Positions 23,648 through 33,949 of a stretch of 64,000 nucleotides of DNA are shown here, piece by piece. Source of the stretch: Heterobasidion occidentale (taxonomy: Eukaryota > Basidiomycota > Agaricomycetes > Russulales > Bondarzewiaceae); NCBI GenBank assembly GCA_039111635.1, contig JBCAQO010000022.1:22392-86391 (forward strand), given 5' to 3'. The translations under genes and the position numbers were made by a program. Below the pieces are notes generated by a model. That model saw nothing but the letters and a program-made list of their open reading frames with translations. It had not been told where the DNA came from and did not search any database. Each line of letters begins with the position of its first letter. Position 1 is the stretch's first letter.

Positions 23648-26600
23648 CTACGCCCGCGACTCGCCCCGCTCGCCCACCCCGCCCGCGCCCCGCCTCAGCG
23701 ACACCGCCGGCATCGGCAGCCCCAGCCCCAGCTCCAGCCCAAACCCGCTCCCCACCGTCCCCGGCGCGCTCATCCGCCGCCCGCGCTCCGCAAGCCGCAA
23801 CTGATGATGCTGCGTCCCCGCGTCCGCGCCCACGCCCACGAGCGGGTACCCACCCTTCCCCCGCACCGCCATCCCCACCGGCGGCGGCCCCATCGTCGCC
23901 CCATTACCCCCGCTGCCAAACCCAAACTCCCCGTCCTCCCCGTCGTCGAGCGCGCTCTCGCCCTCGCCATATCCCATCCGCGCCGCCCGCTTCGAGTATT
24001 CCGGTCCGAGCGTCTGCGACGGCAGCCGCTTGAACGACGGCCGCGCCACGTCCTCCCCGACGACGACGCGCCGCCACCGCCGCCGAGCCCATGCCCAACG
24101 GGGGAAGCAGTTGCTGATGCTGATGCTGATGCTGATGTTGTTGCTGATGCTGCTGCTGCTGATGTTGAGGTTGATGTTTGCAGGTGTGCATGATGACGAT
24201 GAAGCTGTTGCGACCCAGGATGCGGCGACGCCGACGCGCTCAGGCTCCCGCTCTGCCCCGACCCGACCCCAACCCGACCCCACACCCGCCCCCGCCCCCG
24301 CCCCCGCCCCAAACACATGCGCCAAACTCGACCCCGCGCTCGACGTGCTGCTCGGCCTGCTCATCTCCATCGCCTGCACCGCCTGCATCTGCTGCATCTG
24401 CGCCTGCTGCATCTGCGCCAGCTGTGGCTGTTGCTGTTGCTGCATCGTCGACATCGGCGCCTGCGGTACCCGCACGGGCACGGGCATCGGCATCGGCACG
24501 GGCAACGCCAGCCCTCCCGCGACCGCAGCGCCGCGCCCCGGACTCGCACTCCCGCTCTTGCTCTTCTTCCCCTCGGACCCGCCCACCGAGCCCGCCACCG
24601 AACCCGCCACCGACGCCGACCCAGACCCGGACCCAGACCCAGAACTCGACCTCGAATCCAAAGGCGCCGCCGCCGCCGCCGCCGTACCCCGCCGCCTCGG
24701 CACGAGGTTCAGCGTCAACGGCGTCCGCCGCGCCAACACCGCCTGCTCGTAGCTCCGCAGGTCCTCGGGATGATGCAGCGTCCTCAAACCCCCTATGGCT
24801 CCATCCCCCGCGCCAGCGTCGGGCGTCTTCACGCTCGGCAGGCTCGCGACGCGCGTCAGCCCGCGCTCGCGCTTCGGACTCCGCCCGTTGCCCATGTACC
24901 CTGCGCCTCCTCCGCCGCCTCCGCCGTCCGGCGCGGCGTGCGCGAGGCCGTTGGCGCCCGCGGTGGGCGTGACGAGCCCCGGGCCGGTGAGCGGGCTCCG
25001 CATGTACTGCTTCCACATCTCGCGCAGCTCCTTCAAGTTCCCCGGCGTCGGCCCCCCGTTCCCGTCCCCGTCCGCGTCTCCCTCCCCCTCCCCACCTCTG
25101 CCTCCGCCTCCGCCTCCATCCCCGCCCCCGTCCCCGTCCCCGTCCCCGTCGGCTCCGTCTCTGGCTCCGTCTCCTGCTCTGCTGCTGGCCGAGGCATCCG
25201 GCACGCTGAGCACGCCCTCAAAGAACGGCGCGCCCTGGCTCAAGCCCGCGAGCACCGCAGGGTCGTCGAGCGACATGAGCCCAAACGCGCTCGAGAACCC
25301 GCCCTCGCCCTCGTGCGGGTGGCCGTGGTGGTGGCCGTGCGCGCGGTAGCCTCCGTCCGCGTGCTGCTGGTGGTCGTGAGCGTGAGAGTGCGTCGACGAG
25401 GACGAGGACGCGGGCCGCCCGTCCGAGTCTGCGTACCCGCCTCCTCCGCCTCCCCCTGCGAGCCCGTACTGATGGTGCCGGTGCTGGTGATGCGGGTCGC
25501 GCGGATCATGTTGTTGTTGTTGTTGTTGTTGTTGTTGCAGATGCCCACGATGCGCGAGCGGGTGGCCGTAATCGTAATCGTGCATCCCGATCCCAGGCAG
25601 CGGGAGGTGCACGCTGCTCGACGCGGCCGACGACGGCTGCGAGCGGCTCGCGGCGCTCCCGCTCTGGCTGTGCGCCGCGACGCTCCCGTCGTCGCTCGCG
25701 AGCGACAGCGACCCGCGGCGGTGGCCCTGGTGCTCGTGCTCGTGCAGCTCAAACTGAAACGGAAAGTTGCCGTTCGCCGGGGGATGCGCGTGCGGCGCGT
25801 GCGTGGGCCCGTAGTCGTGCGAGGCGTAGTGCGCGTAGCCGTCTCTGTACGGCGCGGGCTGTGTGGCAAACGGGAGCGCGGCGCAAGGCGGGAACCGTCA
25901 GTACCTAGCGACTCTTTTGGCCACGGAATACGACGTATGTCCACACGCACGCAGACTGATCGCGGACGAACGCACCTTTGTCGTTCACGCCCGGGTTCGA
26001 CGGCGGGAAGGCCATGCCGTCCGACGGCAGGGTATAGTCGACGCCGGCGTCTCGCGAGCCGTACGCGCCGTACCTCTGCTGTTGTTGCTGTTGCTGCTGT
26101 TGAGGATCCATGTAGAGGCTCGGGATTCCCCTCGCGGCCGACGAGGACGAGGCGGAGCGCGAGAGCATCTCGGCCTGTTGGCGGTACCGCGCGGCGTAGT
26201 CCGCGGTGCTGTCAAACGACTCGCGCGAGGCCGAGGCGGAGCCCGAGCCCAGCAAGTACGGCTCTAGCGAGTTGGGCGGATACCCCTGTTGCTGCTGCTG
26301 CTGCTGGGCCGACGAAGAGGCAAAATTGTATTGCGGGTTGTACAGCTGCGAGGGTGGCGGGGGTAGGGTCGGGGCGGCGGAGGAGCCCATGAGAAAGGTG
26401 TCGGAGAGGCGGTAGCCGGGGGGCACGGTCGGGAGGGGGCCGAGGGAAGAGGAGAGGGTGGGGTCGTTGAGGGAGAGACCCGAGTAGGGGTTGTTGGGGC
26501 CGATGCTGGCGGGACACCGGTAGATGAGGTGTTGGGACCTGGGCGAGCGGGATGGCCGGGACCTTGCGGAGCGGTTTGGCGGTGAAACTTGACGTAGGTG

Positions 26601-27374
26601 CAGCGGCACTTTCGGTGTATGCATTTGGCTGCAAAAGGGGGGAGGGGCGACGGAAGCGGGAGGGCCGTTGGCGCACGCGGCGAAAGCGGAATATGATATT
26701 CGGACAAGCGAGAGGGGGGTCGAAGCGAAAGAAGGGGAAAAGCGAACGGGTGAGTCAGTAAGCGAAGGGCGGAAGAGGATATAGGGGAGCGAAGGGCGGG
26801 TGATGGATGATGAATGCTGATAAGGAGAAAAGGGTGCTGACAACAAGGGTTTGCGCCGTCGCAGGGGAGGCTGGACTGGACGCATTGGTCGCAGGCCTGC
26901 TTTGACGTGGTGGCGCGGCAGGCGGCGGCAGCGCCCTTGCGGCGGTTGGGTGCGGAGGTGACGAGGGGTTTTTCGTTTGCGTGACATTTGTTGACGTGCC
27001 GAGAAAGGAGGTCGCTGGAGGCAAAAATGAAAGGAGATTTGGGAAAGGCGGTGGAGAATGGAGAAGTGAGTACGGAGAAAAGAGAGGACGAAAATGGATG
27101 CGCTTACCTGCGTGCAAATTGGTCGCCGCAGTGCTGACACTTGTATGGGCGATCGCCGGTGTCTGGGGAGCGGAAGAGGGGTGAGCAAGAGTCGAGCGGA
27201 GCGCCGAGCGACGAAGGAGCGGATGCGGGGGCGGGGGCTCCAACGGAAGAGGAGGCCCCACGGCGACGGAGCGACGAGGGGGGAAGAAGGCTCACGAGAG
27301 CGCATGTGTCGGGCGACATGCTGGGGCCTAGTGAATGTGGCCTGGCAGACGGGGCACTTGTGGTCTCCGGCCAT
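23648..27374 (-). CDS. Transcription factor with C2H2 and Zn2Cys6 domains
   Basis: A nuclear DNA-binding regulator is expected. Exons 27374-27296, 27162-27108 and 27014-26842 encode two C2H2 fingers: CPVCQATFTRPQHVARHMRSH, then CQHCGDQFARRSDLLSRH. A binuclear cluster starting ACDQCVQSSLPC follows. Its last cysteines (CSKCIHRKCRC) come from the next exon at 26628, so an intron splits the C-x2-C-x6-C-x5-C-x2-C-x6-C pattern. The remainder is low-complexity: poly-Gln tracts near 26300, 26090 and 25520, Gly/Asp-rich and Ser-rich runs. It ends in a conserved-looking block (SFKRLPSQTLGPEYSKRAARM). Joins around 26550 and 25970-25860 are unresolved. No fungal-specific middle homology domain was seen. 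Fungal genes with this pair of fingers are known, but their targets are mostly not. Confidence 0.85.
24105..24180 (-). repeat. CAT/CAG trinucleotide tract inside the zinc-finger gene
   Basis: Imperfect CAT, CAA and CAG codon repeats on the minus strand. In the main open frame they read as an odd Ile/Ser/Asn run (SISISIS). One frame over they read as His/Gln, which is usual in such factors. Either a pair of compensating shifts or an unrecognised intron lies around it. Confidence 0.6.
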
Positions 27375-27985
27375 TGCGAGGATGATGTTGTTGGCGGCGG
27401 TGTCGGGACGGGAGAACGACGACGACGGGGGTGGATGTTGTGCGTGTGTGTCGGGTCGTGGAGTGGAGAAAGCAGGTGGCCGGCGGGGCGATCTGAGGGC
27501 AGTCCCGTCCCTTGGCCGTGGGAACCATGATGTCACCGCCGGGGTTAGGGTCCGCTCCATCACACCATCGTCGCCGCTGACGTCACCAGCACACTCCTTT
27601 CGCACACAAACAACCTTTCCCAGAACTCCTTCCACCTCCTTTCACCAGCGCCTCACATGACCCGCCGCACTCATCGATGGCAACCGCTCGTTCATCTCGG
27701 TCTCTCCCCGTCGGCCCCGCCGCGTCTATTGCCTTCGTGCCGGAAACGTGTTTTGCGCGCCTTCGCCGCTCGCTACGCCCCACGTGCGCGCGACGCACCC
27801 CCTCCCGACGTCATCACCAGCGTCTTCCCCGCACCTTTTGTCCCCCCGACGAACATCCCGCCCTATTCATATCCGTGCCCCTATCCCTGCGGCACACCGC
27901 CGTACACGGCCATCCCCTTTCCACCACGCCCGTGCCCGCGCTTGCACACAGGCATGGGACCTCGTGCCCTGCGAAGCCGTGCGAC
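27375..27985. other. Upstream region of the zinc-finger gene
   Basis: This is a GC-rich 5' flank. Open frames here are GC-driven and overlap on both strands. No TATA box or module element was recognised. The far edge touches the end of repeat copy D. Confidence 0.4.
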
Positions 27986-28079
27986 CCTGTGCTTCTCTGC
28001 CAACGACAATGACGTCAGGCGAGATCCCGATTGGCGCGAGCGATGATGCAAGCCCACGAGGTCGTGGAGGCCGCCGCTC

Positions 28080-29060
28080 GCACCGCCCCCACCTCTGCTT
28101 CTTCCTGCCGCATCTGCACGCCCTCCTGCCCGATCCATCTCCCCATCAGAATCCAACTGCACCGCGATCTCCCCCAGATCCGTCACTCCAAAGATCGCCC
28201 GCACCCCGATACTCCCACTCGACCGCACCCACCGCACCGCACTGCACCGCACCCACGAACAGAATGCCCTTCGCGTGCATCGCCTCCAACGACGAGAACG
28301 TGCACCGAGCACCCGAGACCGTCCGTGTCCGCGTACGGGGAGTCGCCGCGCCGAGTCCAGAGCGCACGCGACCGCGAGCTGACGTCGAGGCTGCGCCCTC
28401 GACCCCGCATCCGTGCCCCCCCCAGCCATGCATGTGTGTGCTCATCGACGGGCGAGGGGTACACGCGACGACGCGCCGCCCGCAGATCCTGCGCGCCGCC
28501 GAACCTCCTTCGCAGGAAACACAAGAACAGCTTGCGATGCGCAGATCACCGCGCAGCCTGCACAGGTGGACGCGCGGCCGCTCAGCGCGGTGCAGCTCAA
28601 CGCCGCCGCTACCTTCCGCACCACCCCCTCCGCTTCCTACTACCTCTTCCTGCCGCATCTGCACACCCAACAACCCGATCCATATCCCCATCAGAAAACG
28701 GACGCAGCTTCATCTCCACTAGATCTATCCTACGTCAGATCGCCCGCGCTCCGATTCTCACTCGACTGCACCATGCACGGCCTCCAACGACGAGAACGCG
28801 CCCCGATCACCCGAGACCGTGCGCGCAGACGCTGCCGCCGCCCCCCGTCCAGAGCGCTCGCGACCGCGACCCACTCCCCACTCCCCCTTTAGCCATGCAT
28901 GTGCGTGCTCATCGACACCCGCCATGGACCATCGACAACACCCCCCATCTTCCACCTACCTAAGCGGCAACGCAGTGCCTCCCCAACTCCAAGACGCGAC
29001 GACGCGACCCTCGCAGATCCCGCGCGCCGTCGAACCTGTCCTAGGCTAGCTCTCCGGCTA
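28080..29060. repeat. Tandem duplication of about 0.5 kb inside copy D
   Basis: Blocks recur in the same order at offsets of about 470-540 nt. Examples: TTCCTGCCGCATCTGCAC at 28104 and 28647, GCCTCCAACGACGAGAACG at 28284 and 28781, and AGCCATGCATGTG at 28424 and 28893. Copy F carries a single related block at about 33960-34240. On the minus strand the copies share the peptide FSSLEA, which may be residual coding. Confidence 0.7.
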
Positions 29061-31170
29061 GCAAGTCCTTCGCAGGGAACACAGAAAACAGCGTACGATG
29101 CGCCGCGCCAACACCGCCGCTCAGCATAGCGCAGCTCGATGACGCCGCTGTCCCTCCGTGCAAGCCCTCCATCTCGACCGCGGTACACACACGCCTGCCT
29201 CCTACCTCGCGCAGATGCTCGGGTGCAGCAGGTGAGACGACCCGCCTACGGCCTCGGCTGCTCATTCGCGCAGCGAGCGCTCGGCGGCGGTTCACTTCTG
29301 CCTCGCCCCGACCGTCTCGCCCGAGCGGCGAAGGCGTGCTAGGCAGAGTGCCAGAGGCACGAGGACAACTCGCGCTGACCTGACATTGTCGCTGTTACTC
29401 GCTCTCCGCTCCACCGCCCTTCTGTTCTTTTCTTAGTCCATCAACGTCTCATCGCGGCGCGCCGCATGTGCTCGTACAGACGGGCTCCTCTGCTCTGCCG
29501 TCCTTATGCACGCCTACGCCGCTGATGTATCGCCCGTGTGCTGGCGACGGCGTCAGTTCTGGTGTGGTGGTCTTCTCTGATCAAATTCGACAGAGCGGTT
29601 CATCGCATCCGCATACCACGCACGCATGCGGGAGGCGATGCGACGCAGTGGATGTTCTCGTTTTGCGCGTAGCAGTATGCAGAAGGGGGCGGCATGTGAC
29701 GGTAGAGTTCCGCCGCGCCGAAAAGGCTGCCCGTTGACGCTAAGCACGCGCAGGCATCGCCGTCGCTCCGACCCGATGCGCTCTCCTCCCCGTGGCGCAC
29801 ACCGCACGCGCACTCAGGCATTCACTCAGTCAGCTCGACCACTCAGCCGTGCACCGCACAGATGGATCAACGCAAAACATCGTATTGATCGCGCTCTCCC
29901 CCCACTACAAGGTTTTGACAACAAAAAAGAAAGAAAGAAAGCGACCGCTCCGCACAAGGTCAGCTTGCCCACGTCATTGACCTCCGCACCCCGTCTCTCA
30001 CCCGCGGACGAAGCCACACGACGCCCGCCGCGCGCCCTCCGTTTTCCCGTCGTCCGAGCTCCCTGCGAATCGCGCATCGAATCGCACTACCGCGGTCGCC
30101 GCACTCGTATGGTACGACATACTCGACGCAAGCCGCTTCGCTCCGTGTCCGACCCCCGCGCGTCTACCGGTTCCTGATCCATGCGTCCGACAGGCTCTTC
30201 ATGTATGGCATGCTCGTTGCTGACCTCTCGGGCTGGACAAACACGGTCCACGACCCCTCGTTGCTTCGACACGCGCGCGCGCGCGGGACTGTACCGCCAC
30301 ACGTACGGCGGCCTGATTCGAGTCCTGAGCTGCGTCGCGCAGAATGCGTAGCCACGCAAGACGGATGAGGGGTGGAGTCGTCGAACGCTCTCCTTCAAGC
30401 GGGAGAGTTTGCGGGTCGGCCGCGCGCAGCGCCGGATGCCAAGGGGCCGTCTATGTGTCTGAAATGGGAGGTGGAGAGACCGTGGAGAGCAGGCGCCGCA
30501 GGCGGTGAAGCGGCGAGCTGGACAGTTGGTGTGGCATGGATGCAAGGTGGCCTTGATAGGAGGGACGCTCAGGGTGGGAGAGATGTGCCCCCGGCGGACG
30601 GGCCGTCGGCGCCGCCCTATCTGTCGACCCCACGGCGGTGGACGCGCGTTGCGCTGCCATAGGGAGGAACTGATGTTACATCACGCTCCAGCATCGCCGT
30701 GCTCGCGTTGACGCGCACTGAGATGGTGGATAAACGCGCCATATTGCTTTTCATAGCAGACGGCGGGGCGGGCTTCATAGGCATCGTGCGATGCCTGCCA
30801 GTGAGAGGGAGGGGACCGACATCGGATACTCTGAACGTCTGTCTCCTCGATCTACGCGTTCTGCATCTGCTCTAGTGCAGCACATCGCACTTGTGAGACC
30901 GAGTCAGAGGGCCGACTAGATCCTCTTCACATCTGTCTCGTCGCTGCGCGCGTCCAGGGTCTTTCATGAGTCTGCGCGACGGACTATTCCAGCTGAGCCT
31001 GATTCTTCTTCCAGGGATCCAGGATCGATGCTCTGCTACCCATGGCTGTGTAACCAGGCCACTGCAATAATCGACAAGTAAGTAGGAGACCAGCTATTTA
31101 TAAGACACCACTTACGCTGATTCGGAGCGTTGCTGACCTTTGCCCAGTTGCAATACGAACGAGCGCATGT

Positions 31171-31479
31171 CTACACATCTCTAGCTCGTTTTCCAACCGC
31201 CTCTTGTACCCGGAAATGGTGCATGCACACGCTGTTAGGCATGTCAAGCCGTCCGCGTGTAGTCTTCGACCGTCCCCGTGGGTCCTCTCCGGCGCGCGTT
31301 GCTTGACTCTGCCTTGAGGCGTTAGCAGTACGGGAACATCTGTCGCGGAGAAATAATGTCTGTGCTCGCTTGTGCGTGGAACGGCGCTGGTCCCGCACGC
31401 GTGCGGGGCTACAGGGCGGGAGGGTGAGCGATGGCACAGCGCGAGGCGTCGACGGGCGGACATACGTTGTGTAAGCCAT
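31171..31479 (-). CDS. Small gene of the 5'-module family, copy D
   Basis: Exon 1 (31479-31466), intron 31465-31409 (GTATGT...CTACAG-type ends) and exon 2 (31408-31171) give 83 residues. The product begins MAYTT and contains RVRDQRRSTHKRAQTLFLRDR, nearly the same as copy C. The second conserved intron begins just beyond the stop. Translation is unproven, and the base-level similarity to C extends into non-coding parts. Confidence 0.35.
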   Translation of the reverse strand: MAYTTYVRPSTPRAVPSLTLPPCSPARVRDQRRSTHKRAQTLFLRDRCSRTANASRQSQATRAGEDPRGRSKTTRGRLDMPNSVCMHHFRVQEAVGKRARDV

Positions 31480-31989
31480 CAAAGCGCGATGTGAATGTTA
31501 TGAGCGTGTTGCTATGATGAGTGGATGAGGGTAAGAAGGCTGGAAGGACAAGCTGTGGGGATCTCAAGGGGTATTTATACCATGCTCGAGGGCCAAACCG
31601 CGCCACACGAATAAGCATCGGGCGCCGCATTGTGGACAATCATGCCACATCCTTTTGTCCACCGGATGCACGGGGGCAGGGGTGGGATGCCGTGCATGTG
31701 GTGAAGCGGTCGCTGCGGGATATAGATCATGAAATCGGACGCACGCTCGGTGTTGGATGTGTGTGTCGAACTGGCAGGGAGGCGAGTCGACTCGACATAG
31801 GGTTTGGAGCCTTAGATTGGAGGCGGAGGCGCGGTGCCACACTGGAAGGGGCAAGTGCGCTCTTGGAGCATTCTTTCGTCATCATGCGCATCGCACCGTC
31901 GGGCCATGGAGGATCACACACGCTGAACGCGCTCACCTCCAACGCAGTCACTCAACAAGCCAACACCAAAATCGGTCACACAAAAGTAT

Positions 31990-33840
31990 ATCGATTCCCC
32001 CTCCCCAACTTAGAGACCCTAACAATATAAAAAAGAACAGCGGCCACTCCGTAAATCCGCCTGCCATCGTGCATTGTCGCCCCGCTTCAGCACCCTTCAT
32101 GTGCGGAGGCGGCGGTAGGTCGGCCTGCCACGAGGCATTGTCGCCCGCTTCAGTACCCCTTTCATGCGCGGGCGCGGCCGCATGACGCGCGCCGCGCGCG
32201 CTGCGTGTTCCCGGCGGCCGGGCTGCCTGTGAATCCCATATTCAACCGCACTACGTAGGCGCGAGCCATTCGCTGGGTGTCCGACGGCCACGCGACGACG
32301 GTGGCAGTTATCGTGCGCTGCTGTATGCGCCCGATAGGCTCCTCGCGGGTCCACAGATCGGCCCTGCGTTTGCGTTTAGAAAGCGTCGCAATGCCAAGGG
32401 GCCGTCTTGGTGCGTAGAATGGGAGGTACAGACGCTTTTGAGGGCAGGCGCCACAGGCGGGGGAGGGGCGCTGGATCGCTCGTGTGGCATGGCTGCGAGG
32501 CGGGCCCTATCGAAGGAGAGAACATGCAGGGTGGGAGACGCGCCCCCGGAGGAGGAGCTGTCGGCACCGCCGTATTTGCCGACTCCACGGCGGTGGACGC
32601 GCGGTGCGCGGCCAGAGGGAGGAACGGGCGTCGCATCATGTTCCGGTATCGCCGGCCTTGCCTTTATGCGCACAGAGATGGTGGATTGACGCGCCGTTGC
32701 ACTGCTCATCGCCGACGGAGGGGCGGGCGGCGCAGGCGCGGTGCGATTCCGGCGAGTGAGAGGGAGGGGGCCAACAGCAGATCCCCTGGCCTTCGATCCG
32801 CACGTCCCGCATGTGCCATCCCGCCTCCAGGGGAATTTCGACGCGGCGCAGGCAGCCGTGTCGGGAGGAAGAAGATGGATTAGATCCTCTTCACGTCTGC
32901 CTCGTCGCCGCGCGCGGCCAGGGTGCTCCAGACAACCGCACACTTAACCGTGTCAGCCGCCACCGGTAACCAGGCCACTGCAAGAACCGACAGGTAAGCG
33001 AAAGGCCAGCGATCTGGAAGACATCACTCACGCTGATTGTGATATTGTCGAGCTTTGCCAAGGTGCCATGAGCGAGCATACAAAGCTGCCCACATGCGTG
33101 TTGCCCAGCAGACGCCGCTCGTGTCCGGAAAAGGTGCATTGGCTCCCTGAGACACATGCACGAGGCGTCGGCGTGCTCGTTGCTTGACTCTGCCTTGAGG
33201 CGTCAGCAGACCGGGCACGTCGGTTGCGGAGAAGTAATGTCTGTGCTCGCTTGTGCGTTGAACGGCGGTGGTCCCACATACGTGCGGGGCTGCAGGAAGG
33301 GAGGATGAGAGACGGCACGGCGTGAGGCCTCGACGAATGGACATACGTTGTTTAAGGTCATCGAAACGCGATATCAATGTGGTGAGTGTTTGGTTATGAT
33401 GAGTGGATGAGGGTTGGAGGGTTGGAAGTGTTGTGAGGAGAAGGGGAATTGCAGGGGGTTATTTATACGATCCTCGAGGGCCAGCCCGCCACACGGATAA
33501 GCGATGCGCGCCGCATTGTGGACTCTCATGCCACATTCTTTTGTCCACCTCTCCAAGGCACGACCAGGCTACCACACGGCGCAGTTGTCACTCGCCCCGC
33601 CCCAGCCAATTTTCCATGGCTCACACGTTGCACAAATTCGGGGCGTCGTGCCGGCGTAGGGCAAGGCCTGCTATATGCCGTCGAGATAGGCGGTCGCCGT
33701 TTCCGAGGATTCTGGATAGGCCTTGCGACAAGCACGCCCCCACTTTTCAGCTGCGTGACGCGGCATGCTCACTCTCGCGGGCACCGAAGACGGTCGTGGA
33801 GTGGGATCTGAGTCGAGTTTCTCGGACGTGAGTAGCGTCG
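31990..33840 (-). repeat. Large repeat unit, copy E (- orientation, truncated)
   Basis: The promoter has TGGACAAAAG and GTCCACAATGCGGCGC (33550-33510) and a TATA box at 33467. The first exon is MTLNN (about 33343), with a GTATGT intron, the motif at 33252-33235, and a second intron with GTGAGTGATG donor near 33032. A 211-codon body frame (32943-32308) is the longest intact one of the four copies. The 3' block beyond the GCGGCCACTCCG end is missing. The upstream edge, similar to that of F, reaches about 33840 and abuts the end of copy F. Confidence 0.75.
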
Positions 33841-33949
33841 TGCTCACCAAGCGGGATAGGCCGAGCGGGCTTTGAAGAACCACGGCGCATTTTCGTCGGA
33901 GTCGTTACGGCCGGGCAAGCCGAAGGGCCCTTGAGGGAGCGGACTTTGA

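Larger units (their letters stand above)
27990..31690 (-). repeat. Large repeat unit, copy D (- orientation)
   Basis: Starting from the promoter at about 31660 on the minus strand: TGGACAAAAG and TTGTCCACAA, TATAAATACCCC (31579), ATG at 31479, first intron, motif (31371-31354), second conserved intron near 31110-31060, a body frame that is broken, and the end block near 29880-29970. Beyond this, the unit continues to about 28.0 kb with blocks shared with copy F: a GGCGATGCGACGCAGTGG block at 29635 and 34619, a GCAGCAGGTGA block at 29225 and 34322, and a GCGATCTCCCCCAGATCC block at 28162 and 33969. It is the longest copy. Confidence 0.75.

Noticed and set aside
23770..25016. Long + and - strand open frames over the zinc-finger gene
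   Set aside because: They are shadows of GC-rich low-complexity coding sequence; only the one minus frame has a consistent C-terminus and context.
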